This document shows positions 31,912-43,422 of a stretch of 64,000 bases of DNA, piece by piece. How positions within the stretch are numbered: the first letter of the stretch is position 1; each line of letters begins with the position of its first letter. Source of the DNA: Skeletonema tropicum. Lineage: Eukaryota > Bacillariophyta > Thalassiosirophyceae > Thalassiosirales > Thalassiosiraceae. The translations under genes were made by a program, and so were the position numbers. The DNA is taken from assembly GCA_037178625.1 (NCBI GenBank), contig CM074138.1, forward strand, positions 1,860,001 through 1,924,000, given 5' to 3'. Below the pieces are notes generated by a model, which worked only from the letters and a program-made list of their open reading frames with translations, searched no databases and had not been told where the DNA came from.

Positions 31912-33715
31912 TTAGTGAGCAAACGATGCAAGCTCAATATTTGAATTAATCCAAGACTCATCCACAGGCATCACCGTCATAAACTGCTCATTACACTCTC
32001 GTTCGCATGCTCGAAGATAGATTTCATCGCGTATTTGATTATCAGCATCGGATTTTCGGTTATAGACACACCCAATCAAACATGCAACAGCTACTCCATG
32101 ACGTGTTGACAAGTACTCTGGACAAATGTGCGTCCCATCAATGATCAAGCAATTCCTGTTGCATTTGACTTTTCCCGTTCTCCAAAACAACTCGTCCTGA
32201 TCAGAGCAGACTTGTGCAATACTAGGATTCCAATCACTTTTCGCCTGCAGCCTGTCGTAGAGGAAAGTTGGGCCCTCCATATCAAACATTTCATTTGTCA
32301 TTGTGAGTGGATCCGATACATTGTACCCAATGTGCTTGGCATTGCTCCAAAAAATGTGGTTGTGATAGGTTCCATACTCTTGAACAAGCACATGCTTTAC
32401 ACCTGTGCTGTTTCTCAAGAACCACCCTTGTGCAATGCCTCGGATTTTAGTATTAACACGATTCACTGCATTCATATCTTCAACAGTTTTTACATTATTG
32501 TTGAATGGTATTGTCATAAGGACAACAGTTTCTGCTCCCAGTAATTCATGTGATAACTCCACTGCTTCAACCAAGCGATCATAAGTGATTTCGTCACTTC
32601 ATGGGAGAGAAACAAGAAGGAAGGATGTCAGCATTATCTCCCCAATTGATGAGCACAGAGCACATACATAGCAATATTGGCAACTCACGTGTGCATCCAT
32701 CCATACATGACACAGAAGACAACCACATCAAATTTTTGTACAGTGTTAGGAGTCATATCTTCTGCCTCCTCACTATTACTTCTATTGCCCTCGTATAAAG
32801 GAGTATGATGATGCAATAAATCATTCACATCCCTCTTGCTCCAACCACCCCCACGAAAATTAGCAGGTCTCTTCCCTTCCTTTGATTTCGATAATAATCC
32901 AGTCATCCTGTGCATCATAGTACCAAAGGTGGAAAAATGAAGTGGTCATAAAATTTAGCAAACAAAAATGGCAACTAAGAGAATAATTCGGCCTAAATCA
33001 ACTCACCTCCACATTGCCGAAACACCTCCACCAATCGTGGGCGATAAATACTACGACCTTCATGATCAGCCCATGCATTCCACTGCACAACACGAGGACG
33101 GCAAAACCCCATTCCATCACCGGAAGTGACATCATTTCGACACCCTACCATTTCATCAAATGTATGCGCGAGCTGTACCAAAACAGAATGACCAATTTGT
33201 AGAATCTTCAAATTTGTGGAAATGGTTGCTGTAAAGTCCAATACGCGACCCCCTCTTGGGTGATCATTGCTTTGAGTTAAGCTGGACAATGATGGAGGTA
33301 ACCAAGTTCGAATTTGTTCAGTAGGATATCGTTCTTCCCCTTTTTTTTCAAAAATCATCCCCAGAGGGCACGAAGAACCTGGGTGGTGGAACGTGAGGTT
33401 TAATGGTACTACGTTGCGATCATGCAATTGAAAACTTATTCGGACATTACTGTTTTTTCCTGCTCCAAATGTCGATTTTGACGAATGGGTGAGATTATTG
33501 TGGTGGGCATAATTGGATTGGCGTAGCCGAATGTGTTTGTGAAATGCCGTTGGCTGGAACTGTGGCTGTGATGGTGGGAGCCACAGTTGTTGCTGTTGAT
33601 CACTCTTCAATAATGTGTTGTGTTCTTGAGTATAAAAGAAATGGGACACAGTCCAGATGAAAGATAACACTCTAGCTGCTGTTTTAAGCCTTCTCTTTGG
33701 CAGTGGTATCGTCAT
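31912..33715 (-). CDS. SGNH-hydrolase-like membrane/secretory protein, three exons
   Basis: Modelled as complement(join(31912..32596, 32689..32907, 33007..33715)). Exon 1 starts MTIPLPKRRLKTAARVLSFI, a short basic N-terminus plus a hydrophobic stretch typical of a type II anchor. It contains LKILQIGHSVLVQLAHTF, where the GxS block-I-like motif of SGNH proteins would be. Exon 3 contains VLMTIPFNNN, VLVQEYGTYHNHIFWSNAKH and CLIIDGTHICPEYLSTRHGV, where D..H fits the block-V dyad. Intron 2 (32597-32688) joins in phase (MHT|DEITYDRLVE). Intron 1 has good GTGAGT and CAG ends, but the model is off by one base at that junction, so a start of exon 2 or a base may be wrong. Substrate unknown; related plant and animal proteins modify polysaccharides. 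Confidence 0.55.
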
Positions 33716-33997
33716 TGCTGCAGAGAGCGATGATGATTGAATCAGATTGAATCCCTTGGATCTTGGATGGAATAACTGTAATGCAATTTTTGCTCCATTT
33801 GGGAGCTAAAACCTATCTACTCCTATTAATAAGACCCACAAAGCTACAAAAGAAGGAAAGAAGTATGTACAGAGGAACTCATAGGTAGCTTTGCGGGAGA
33901 GCTGCACATCCACAGCCCACGCACACCCTCCATCCACGATGCTAACTGCACTTCCTACTTCCTACGCGGCTCTCTTTGGCGGACGTGGTGGTGAAAC

Positions 33998-35998
33998 ATG
34001 AACAAGAGAGGAAAAGAAACGACGATGATGTGCAAGAAGAAGAAGCCCATCGTCTTGGTATCATTCGGTGCAACAATAATAATAGCATGCAGCAATATTA
34101 TTATCGCCTCAGCTTGGCTGCACATCCTACCATCAAGAACATCACGTACACATCAACATCATCATTCCGACATTTGTTCCTCCACACTTCTCAAATCATA
34201 CACATCATCATCATCATCATCATCTCCCTCCTCCTCTTATGAAACATGGGGTGATGGAAATTTAGTTGCAGAAACATTTACAGATTTATATTCCGCATCC
34301 TCCATAAAAAACACGCACGCCGATGATGACGTCGAGGAGCCATCATCATCATCCTCATCTTCACAGCGCCATCTACCCGACTGGCTACTCAACCGTGCCG
34401 CCCAACTAGGCTTCCTCCACCCCACACTGCTCCAACAAAGAGCACTCGATACACTCCTAACTTCCAACCAAGATGATGTCATACTCCACGCTCAAACGGG
34501 GTCGGGAAAAACACTTGCCTACTTGCTACCATTGCTATCACGAATTGATGTGTCGCGATCGGCTGTTCAGGCGATTGTTGTTGTGCCGACGAGGGAGTTG
34601 GGATTGCAGGTTGTGAGGGTGGCGAGGAGGTTATGCGCGGGGAGTGTGGTGGTTACGTCATCATCTGAGAATGATGATTCACTGCTTGACGATGATCATG
34701 AAGGGATGGACGAAGACGTATCAACTCAATCAAACAGTGACACATCATCCACTTCTACAACCTCAGCAGCAGCAATCAACAAACGAAAAATAATGATCAT
34801 GCCTCTCCTCCAAGGTTCATCCAACACACGCCAACGTGCCTGGGCATGGGCCGAACCACCCCACATCATCATCGGGACTCCCGACGAAGTCACCCAAATG
34901 GTCACCCGTGGTGGAGTACGTATCAACTCGGTCAAAATGGTAGTTGTCGATGAAGTCGATGCTTGTTTGGGCAAGGGTGGCTTTGTTGCCTCTTCAACTG
35001 GCGTGGGAGGGACATTGCACGAGTTGTTATCGCGGCATTTGAGTCCGACATATCAAGAGGTGGAACGGGTGGCGACGAATATGGAGTTGAGTGATGGACG
35101 TACTGTGCGAGTATCAACGTTGGATGAGAGTGGTGGTGGTGGTGGTGGTGGTGTTAGTAATGGCAGCAATGGTAATAATGCTGGAATGAATTATGCTGAC
35201 AAGTACCGACAAACCATATTCGCATCAGCGACTATTCCGCAACATAATCATTTCATGCGACAATGTGTACAGAATGGATGGACATTGAGGGAACCTCTTC
35301 GTGTCAATGTTAGTCCGGGGGAATTGGTCCCTCCCACTTTGAAGCATGTCTATGTCGTGTGTCGAGATAAATCTACCAAGGTGGGTGGATTACGTCGCTG
35401 GATGAAGAAAGAGTTGAAAGCAGCCTCTCATGATGAGGAAAGTGGACCAACCAAGATATTAATCTTTTGTGATCCACGTAGACCATTGGATATGTTGGGG
35501 GATATACTCGCCAAGGATTTCAATGGAGTAGTTTGGAAAGAAGGGTATACACACAAACAAGAGGAGGGGTATGACTCTGTCATTTCTGTCTTGAGGATGG
35601 AAGATTCGTTGGGAACACGTGCCGCGGCGATGGAGGGATTTCGTGGACCTGATGATAGGACAGGTGTTGCAAGAACTTATGACAGTAGAGTTACAAGCAA
35701 TGGTGGTGATGGAGTAGTTGTTGATGACAAGCTGAGAATCTTATTGTCGACAGACCTAACAGCTCGTGGTATTGACATTCCAAATATTTCAGTCGTTATC
35801 AACTTTGATTTGCCAAATGATAATGAAGGAGACACTTATGTCCACAGAGGAGGACGGGCAGGACGATTGGGAAGCAAAGGAAAAGTCATGTCATTGATTA
35901 CGGCTGATCAAGAGTTTGTGTTGGAGAGGCTAGCGAATAAATTGTCACTGGATATACGATGTGTGGCGAGGCAAGATAAAAAGAAGACGAAGAAGTGA
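33998..35998 (+). CDS. DEAD-box family RNA helicase, probably plastid-targeted (666 aa)
   Basis: Canonical motifs appear in order: Q-motif region (GFLHPTLLQQRAL), motif I AQTGSGKT, Ia PTRELGLQ, Ib GTPDEV, II VDEVDAC (DEVD rather than DEAD), III SAT, IV (KILIFCDPRRPLDM), V TARGIDIP and VI HRGGRAGRLG. The N-terminus has a basic start, then a hydrophobic run (IVLVSFGATIIIACSNIII) ending ASAW and a Ser/His/Arg-rich, acid-poor stretch. This is the layout of the diatom bipartite plastid signal (ASA-F type, where W is tolerated). Start may be MNKRGKE at 33998 or the MM 27 bases further on. Ser/Asp and Gly insertions lie between motifs. The role is ATP-dependent RNA remodelling, perhaps in plastid ribosome assembly; target inferred only. 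Confidence 0.9.
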   Translation: MNKRGKETTMMCKKKKPIVLVSFGATIIIACSNIIIASAWLHILPSRTSRTHQHHHSDICSSTLLKSYTSSSSSSSPSSSYETWGDGNLVAETFTDLYSASSIKNTHADDDVEEPSSSSSSSQRHLPDWLLNRAAQLGFLHPTLLQQRALDTLLTSNQDDVILHAQTGSGKTLAYLLPLLSRIDVSRSAVQAIVVVPTRELGLQVVRVARRLCAGSVVVTSSSENDDSLLDDDHEGMDEDVSTQSNSDTSSTSTTSAAAINKRKIMIMPLLQGSSNTRQRAWAWAEPPHIIIGTPDEVTQMVTRGGVRINSVKMVVVDEVDACLGKGGFVASSTGVGGTLHELLSRHLSPTYQEVERVATNMELSDGRTVRVSTLDESGGGGGGGVSNGSNGNNAGMNYADKYRQTIFASATIPQHNHFMRQCVQNGWTLREPLRVNVSPGELVPPTLKHVYVVCRDKSTKVGGLRRWMKKELKAASHDEESGPTKILIFCDPRRPLDMLGDILAKDFNGVVWKEGYTHKQEEGYDSVISVLRMEDSLGTRAAAMEGFRGPDDRTGVARTYDSRVTSNGGDGVVVDDKLRILLSTDLTARGIDIPNISVVINFDLPNDNEGDTYVHRGGRAGRLGSKGKVMSLITADQEFVLERLANKLSLDIRCVARQDKKKTKK

Positions 35999-36706
35999 TC
36001 TAGTAGAAATGAAAGAGTCTTTTGCAAATATTATAAAGTTTGTGTTGCCTCCTCTTGACTTCCTGACAACGTATCAAGACGATTGTGCTCTCACCTCTCA
36101 CATGCTGCGGCAGTTACTTATGTAGTCACTGTTTTTTCTTTTGATGTTGTCGACTCGTCATGGCATCAAGCATCGAAGCATCCCGCCTCAACAATCAATG
36201 GTGCCGTCGGCCATGATACAACATGTTATGTTATAATGTTGATAGCGCAAATTATTAGCTATAGAGTCAAGTAGTAGTAAGTGCGCAGTTCAAGAGCTAC
36301 CAAGCAAGGCAAGAGGCAAAACATGAAAGCAGGGATCCATGAAAGGGTTTGTGTTGCCTCCTCTTGACTTCCTCACAACATACCAAGACGATGGCGCTCT
36401 CCCACTCACACCAGCTGGCACAGACACACATCTTGATGCAGACGCCAGGGCCGACCGCCTCCAAGCAAAAGAACTTAAATTAAGTCGTGTTTGTGTGCGG
36501 CACTGCTTTCTCTTCTTCTGTCTGAGTCACAAATGACTTGTGAATACCGTCTAAACCATAATGACTATCATGACCCGAAAATGACCCCCAAAATAAACAA
36601 CACCACACACCACACCACCTCCACCATGGCCGGCAAACTGCAGGCCGCAGCCAACCTAATACATCCATGAGTACTGAATAAACAGCGAGCGGAACACCAA
36701 CTAACC
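35999..36706. other. Intergenic with a 60-bp direct repeat
   Basis: gtttgtgttgcctcctcttg and the following 40 bases occur at 36039-36100 and again at 36347-36408 with few changes. No supported gene. From about 36600 the sequence matches the region before the other fucosyltransferase copies. Confidence 0.6.
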
Positions 36707-38452
36707 ATGCCGTCCTCTAGTACGCAGCGCTCTTCCATCCCAAGGGCCTACGCAGCCACTCTCCTGCTCGGTGTGGCCATGTCACCGTTCATATTGAATC
36801 TGCAGGGCTCCCTCTCCTCCTTCTACCCCTCCAGTTCCTTCTTCCTACGTCGTTCATTATCCTTCAATGACATCGAGTATTTTTCTACACTCCAAGATGC
36901 GAATGACATTGATCCATCCATTGAGCAAAAGGCCATCGCCAACGCTGATGATGATAAATGCAAAAATCTGTTCCTCTATTTGCCAGATCCTCAACACTTC
37001 TCTACCCACGGCCATGGTAGTCAAATCAACACCTACATCATGGCCACATTGATTGGGACATATCTCAACCGCAATGTTTTATTACTCGAGCCTCCCAATA
37101 AAGTGAGTACCTTTGCAGGTGGATCTCAATTTGGTTGTCCGGTGGATGCATTTGAAGAAATTCACATGACATCCCCAGCAGCTGCGTCCTCATCATCAAC
37201 GGACAGCTGGCAAATTAAAGAAAACTTTCCAGGAGGATTCTCCAGACTCATCGATCATCCAACATGGTTGAGTGGTGGATGTCCCATTCCCTGTGCCGAC
37301 ACGTACACTTACCAAGATTGGGTTCGTATGTCTATCAAACCAACTGCAATGAATGCCCCCATCACATGTGCGGAGAGCGATGGACGGACAGTCAATGTCA
37401 TAGCCACAGCTGGGGGACCATTACGTCGATACTTCCGATCCAAATCAAAGAGCAATCACTTCATGTCAAATGAGCGATGGGCCGTCAAATTGGGTGCTAC
37501 ATTAACTGAGGCCCGGATATTCTCCACATTGTCCAATGCGGCCATGTGGGATTATGCAGTGGGGTTAATGATCAAGGCGGGATTTTTACGACTTCAGCCA
37601 TGGATTGCTCGGGATGTGGAAATGCTCATCAAGTCATTTGATCTATTCCAAACGATAGGGACGAAGAATCCAGTGTATGATTCGATTCATGTCCGACGTG
37701 GGGATAAATTGATCGAGGAGGCACGGGATGAAGTTGAGAAGTATTGGAGGTATCACGGTCATACGGATACGGAGAATTTGCCTACGAACTACGTCCCCTT
37801 TGCTCACTATTTGGATCAATTTAGGAAGGTGGAATGCCCAATGAATGAACTGGGGGAGGTAACGGAGAGGATCAAACGTGTTGTGTACGTTGCCACTGAT
37901 GATCCGATCGTAGTGAAGGAGGAGATTGCCAACTTGCCCAATCGGATTGATGAGCGTACGGTATTGTGGAATGACTGCCATGAATTGTCATTCTATTTTA
38001 ATCCTACGGATGAAAGCTCCTTTCATTTGAATGGTGATGGAGAGGCTGGGTTTAGTGATGGAACGGAGGATAGTTGTTTCAAGAGGTATCATAGGAATAT
38101 TGCGAGTGTTGCGGATACGATAATATTGGCCAAGTCAAGGACGTTTGTGTGAGTGCTTAACTATCTCTTTCGTTTCGTTTCGTTTCAACCCTTGCTCTCT
38201 TCCTGATTGCGTGTGCTCAACTCTTTCTTCAATCATTACTGATGCACTTCCAGTGGCGAGTTCAACTCCAACTGGGGAAGGTTACTACGAACTATGAGGG
38301 TGAGACTGGACTCCCCCATTATTCAAGATGACGGTGGTTGGAACAGCGATGCTGAAGAGAAGGTCGTTGGAAACTTGAAACCCAGGTTCTCAAAAACTCT
38401 TGACATGAGAATTGCGTGGGGTCCAACCACCCCTAGGCTGCCGGGGCAGTAG
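36707..38452 (+). CDS. GT23-like (alpha-1,6-fucosyltransferase type) protein, copy 1
   Basis: Model join(36707..38148, 38254..38452), 546 aa. N-terminal type II anchor (AYAATLLLGVAMSPFILNLQ) suggests Golgi. The donor GTGAGT and acceptor CCAG join in phase to give KSRTFV|GEFNSNWGRLLRTMR. Family landmarks: DSIHVRRGDKLIEEAR (the HxRR-x-DK nucleotide-sugar motif of FUT8/NodZ-type enzymes), VVYVATDDPIVVKEE and the C-terminal SRTFVGEFNSNWGRLL. An upstream Cys-rich segment (SGGCPIPCADTYTYQDWVRM) precedes it. The known GT23 reaction is transfer of fucose from GDP-fucose to the innermost GlcNAc of N-glycans; for this diatom group the acceptor is unknown. It is the first of three near-identical tandem copies. 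Confidence 0.8.
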
Positions 38453-41400
38453 ATATTCTTACGAATGTGATCGAGATTTCGATTGAGGAGGATAGAGATG
38501 TTCACAATAAGTTCTATATATATTGTAATGCTGTAAGTAAAATGTTAGCTCTCTTTAATCTGTGCCCCAACATTGCATGCTCTGAATGCACATGTGAAGT
38601 GTGTGATGTACGTTCAGAGTTAGGAAATCTCGCCCGCCCTACTTAGCTAGCCTAGAGAGAAAGGCATCATTGCCCAGGGCATCATGGCAGACACGAAATT
38701 CAATGTAAAAGAGCTAGCTGCACTGGTGCAGACCCTGCAATTAGGAAGGCATGATCGAAAATGGCCTGTTCGGCAGAGAAGTTTGCTTCGCACACGGATC
38801 AGCCGGACTCAAAGCCCTATCCATTCTTTACGGAGAGCGCACACATACAGGCCCACAGTCCAAGTCATCACCCAACACTAGTTGCCACGATGAACCTAAG
38901 TGACCCCGATGAGTTTGATGTCGATGGCAGAGCAATAAACGCTATTTTTGATGCATCGAATTTAGAATATCGGGCTATTGCGATAAGATACGAGGAATTG
39001 GCGAAGGTATTTGGGCATTGTGTAAATCCATACATTCTAGAGTGTGTGGTCAGAAAGGATGTCGCTTTCTGATGTTCATGGACCGATCGTGGATGACGCA
39101 CTCCCGAGGCGGCGTGACATCCTACATCTTGTTGTAGTAGATGAAGAATGGAATGAGTATGGATGCATGAGGCAGTCTATGCAGGATCACTTTAGTCGGC
39201 GTTAGCACTATTGAAAGTTGCCGCATGGAGGAGTAACTTGCTGACGTTTTGTATTAGCTACATCTACATACGGCGTGAGTAGCAACTGGTAGCATATCGG
39301 CGGCCCAAGTCGCAGGATATATGAGCTATCGTGAAATGACATTGGTGCTATCATTGGAGCAGCGAGTAATTTCAGTGTGTTTGAGACAGGAGATCCTAAG
39401 TAAGATGTGGTCTGAAGGATATCATCAGAGGATGCTCGACCAAATATCAACGCATCTGATACAATACGGAGCTGGCTCATCCCTATTGACATTGATAATG
39501 TCCCACCAACGATCGAACATTCTGTTGATGCGATTCTTGGATTCTGTTTTCACCGATACAACGTTTGAGGAGCACTTGAGGTACTCATCTGCACAGGATT
39601 ATGTCTACGAAAGAGGGGTTTGCTTTCATTCACCTAGGGCATCAATCAGAAGCATTTGAATTCTTGAGGTAATTGAGAAGAGGTTGGCGTACTAAACACT
39701 TCGTCTACGATCCTCGGGGTTCGGCAGTGCTTATGAAGTAGGTACCACTCTGTGATTACTGGAGCGGAGAGAGATACTCATTGGCATACCTTTTGGGGGC
39801 GCTTTATTGGCTCATTGATGAATGGAACTTGCGCAGAATTGTTAGAGAGCGAATTTCTCAGTTGTATTGAGTACAGGGTAAAGAGCATAACCTCATGATA
39901 TGATGCCACCGTCTTGACGATCTCGATCTATGTACGAAGGATACAGCTCTGCAATTTTGGCGGGTTGGAACGCTGTATGATGATTTGCTTGGAAGACAGA
40001 AAGGATCCGCAGTCGATAGAGAAGTTGAGTAGGTGTTTGGGGCGAAATAAGATCAATGGTAATGTTATGGCACGCTGGACTTTGTCAGAATGGAATAGGC
40101 GTTCCAAGAAGACGCATAGGCGTTTGACCTCTCGCGCACGAGCTTTCGGCTTGGTATGCCGAGAGGAAATTTGAGGTTTCAGCTCTGTGTGCTGAGAGGA
40201 AATTTGAGCTGTCAGCTCTTGTGTGCTGAAAGGAATCACCAACTTGCTTTTATGAATTATTAGGTTTCGACGGAAGTTAGGAGACGCTATTAATATGGAC
40301 TTGCCTGGAGAAGTGACGCTTCCTATGATAGAGGAAGAGGCTCGAGAGAGAACTCTATGAGATAGGTTGGATGATCCAAATGATAGAAGTAGCTGGCACG
40401 AGGATCCATGTGCGTTGCATTGCTTGTTGATGAGGTTCGAGAGGACTACTACTGCGCTCCATGAAGCTGACTATGTGACGCGACAGGGGAGCATACTTGT
40501 GGTGTGTCATCTGCGGATTACTTGATGTTGTGTAGCTTCTTTCTCCCTCAAGGAGAGGAAGGACGTCAGTGGTGCAAGGTGCTACGTCACGATGTTGACA
40601 AGGATTGAGTAAGACAACTTGTGTCTACGAGACCGATCCAGCCCTTCTCGCTATGATCTATTATGTTCAGTTAGTATCCAGATGTGATGACACAGAAGTA
40701 TGGAGCACATATCATTGCCTGGAATATCCGTCGAGAAGGTAGAAGATATGAGTGGACATTGCCCTATGAGATTGGAGAGAGTCTTAGATCGTCGTCGTGG
40801 ATGTGTTCTTCCCTCGAAAGAGAAGAAGTATATCAAGACGGATGACCAGAAGAAGATTCGTCGATCGATAGGAGAATGGAAATTCTTAGCCAAATGCACT
40901 GCGCTTATGAAGCAGTGGAAACGACAGAGGGATCTGAAAAGTAAACAACCTATGCATGGGAATTCTGAGTATGTTACGGCGAGGACGATCGATGATGAGG
41001 TTGCATGATTATGTGTTCCCTGCAAAACGCGAGAGAAGGCGAGGACCATTGCATTCAAGAATAGTTCGCAGGATGGCTTGTCGGACCACGTAACAATACG
41101 GTGGGGCAGCCACGGCAAAAAGAATAGGACAAATGCAGGCCTCACATGCATGATGTATTATTGAAGCTCCACGGTCAGTTGCATATCTCCCTTGCCTATA
41201 GAGACAATGGCAGTGATTTGTAACAAGAACTGTTGGCACTTGCGATGAAGAATGGGATCAGGCGGTCAATTCACTTGGATAGAGTGACGCCAGGATACAT
41301 TTACATATATAAGTGGCCATATTTCAGGGGAGAGAGTTGGTGGGTCCAAGAAGGGACCAACAATTTCCATCTATGCTTATGGGGTAAGTCGTTGTGAGAG

Positions 41401-41856
41401 TATTAGAATTGCATTCGCCTACGTTGTGATGATATGTCTTTAAGTGCTCGCAGGAACAAGATACATGTTTTAATGCCCTCAAATAAATGAGTGCGGTCTC
41501 GAATTTGGCGTTGAAATGGAAGGAAAGCGGGATCGTATCCGGCAAGCGATTTGCAGAAGTCGTGTTGCAGGCAGGTGGCTAGAAATGAGTAAGTATTTGA
41601 ATCTAACTCCGATGTCGATGTATGATTCGTTCTGCTACACAGCGAGAGACGGATCAGAGTGCATGGAGGAAGCCTTGTTGTACAGGAATGACGTGCATGT
41701 AGCATCTGGTAATGTGAAGCAGTCAATGAGATCGGTCGACATTGGAGGCTGAAGGAATCATCTATTACGAAGCCGTCGATTTATCTTGGCGGTAAGTTTC
41801 ATTACTGTGAAGTGAAAGTGGGAGCTTGAGAAGACGTAGAGTACCGGGCCCTTGCT

Positions 41857-42424
41857 CGAGGTTACAGTCGCAGCACCAGTATTGTCCTGTTTGCAAATTG
41901 TCCAATCTATCACAGTTATTGTCCGAGTGAAATTGGGTGAACACCTACTTACCAGTACCTATGGGTACATACGTAGTAGGCGGCAAAGTGATGAGTATAA
42001 CTGCATGACGTAACATTTCTAATACACTGCATAACGAGTAATTACATTGATCCAACACTCCCAAGTGCCGCCGACTCTCTTTCCAACGCAATTGATGTAT
42101 TATGCTTGGGAATCACCGCTGCTGTAAGTGTAAGTAATTTGCACAAAGGCGGTGTCTTCCGCATTGACGAAGCTGCAAGTCGCTCTAGAGAGACATTACA
42201 GACGCAGACACTTTCAGCGGTCTAATTGGTGGATCATTTCATAAACATGTCTAAAATGTGTACAGGAAGCGAAAGACAATCTGCCCTCACTAGCTTTGGC
42301 CCCAATTATCAGTACTAGTACATGTTATGCCTACATACACCACCCTGTACGCAAACTGTCCGATACAGGTATGTCCGACAGAATCGGCGTAACACCATCG
42401 GACAATACTGGTGCTGCGACTATA
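41857..42424. mobile_element. TIR element inserted in spacer 1, about 568 bp
   Basis: agtcgcagcaccagtattgt (41866) recurs inverted, ending at 42421. Spacer 2 has the uninterrupted sequence cccttgctagtatgtctg at 48575-48592, whereas spacer 1 has the same flanks separated by this element. The exact ends and target duplication are not clear (outer bases cgaggtta versus ctatagta differ). No coding capacity seen. The element arrived after the spacers were duplicated, or was lost cleanly from spacer 2. Confidence 0.75.
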
Positions 42425-42565
42425 GTATGTCTGAGCAACTGTGAAGTTGAAGCACCATTCAAGAACCAGTAAGTAGATACCGGCCAGAGATTTGATGTAC
42501 ATAGGAGTATAAGAAGAGAACTGTTGAGTACATTATGTAGTATGTAAGGATGTGCCTGCAAATTT

Positions 42566-43184
42566 TTGATAGAAATCCTGCGAGGACGGAAGAGCTTGGT
42601 AGCGTTGGTATCTATTTGGAAACAGACTCTTGATCTACTCAGAGATGGACAGTTGTATTGCTTTACTTATTATCATTCTTGGGCAAGAATCACGACGCAT
42701 AGATACATTGATCCGACTCCGCCGGGTCCCCTCTACACTGAAAGAGACATGTTGATTGGAGCAAAGAAGCAGTTGGCAAACATTCTTGGAACAATCTTTG
42801 GTGAAGAGACAGCCAAATTGGTCACTCACGACACACGAGGCTGTCCCAAAAATGTTGATGACTACCGCATCAAGGAGATCATGGATATAATTGAAAACAA
42901 AGCTATCACTCCAACTCCCGCCGACTGCCGCACCAAAATGTTGGAGTTCTTCCGTTTCCGCATCCAATTCACGCATAGCTCCACCAACAACATGGGGCAC
43001 CATCAACGCAAATGTCATCGCCACGATCATTATGCCTCAAATCCAATGTTTTCAATGCACTGTCAGTGACATCAAGAACCGTTGGAGATACAACCATGTC
43101 TATGATGACAATTATCTGGCGGAACTGATGCAACTCATCACCACTCGAGATGCCACCGTGATTTGGCTGAAGAGATATTATTAA
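42566..43184 (+). pseudogene. Ty1/copia-type gag remnant in spacer 1
   Basis: The readable segment has SLVALVSIWKQTLDLLRDGQ, KKQLANILGTIFGEETAKLV, THDTRGCPKNVDDYRIKEIM and MLEFFRFRIQFTHSST. A deletion changes frame near 42995, after which CFQCTVSDIKNRWRYNHVYD continues in the next frame to 43184. I recall the order 'THDTRGxPxNVDDYRxxEI ... PTPAD ... F...F......N ... YNHxxD' in diatom copia-like gag proteins. No protease, integrase or reverse transcriptase was seen in the window, so this is a fragment. Confidence 0.6.
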
Positions 43185-43422
43185 TTATGTAAATGTCCCA
43201 GATGACTTGAACAACCTTGGTGCCCTACGCGATGACCATTTACTTGGCGTCTTATTGACAATTGAGCACCATTACTAAACAAGAGCGCTGCGAGATGACC
43301 TGTGATGACCCCAACACCAGCCACAACAAACACCACTCCACCATGGCCGGCAAACCAGCGCCGCAGCCAAGCGAATACATACCATGAGTACGAATAAACA
43401 GCGAGCGGAACACCAACTAACC

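Larger units (their letters stand above)
38453..43422. other. Spacer 1 of the array: decayed coding-like sequence
   Basis: Contains coding-like stretches in shifting frames, repeated in spacer 2. These include MADTKFNVKELAALVQTLQL (38684), NLSDPDEFDVDGRAINAIFD (about 38890-39072), MSYREMTLVLSLEQRVISVC (39321-39659) and a basic piece with CTALMKQWKRQRDLKSKQ (40700-41008). Stops and frame changes interrupt all of them. I cannot assign a family. They probably derive from one or more elements or genes that were decaying before the array was amplified. The gag remnant and an inserted element are listed separately. Confidence 0.5.

Noticed and set aside
38684..38881. Independent small gene MADTKFNVKELAALV in each spacer
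   Set aside because: Frames differ between spacers by indels and the continuation lies in other frames, so it is listed as decayed spacer sequence.
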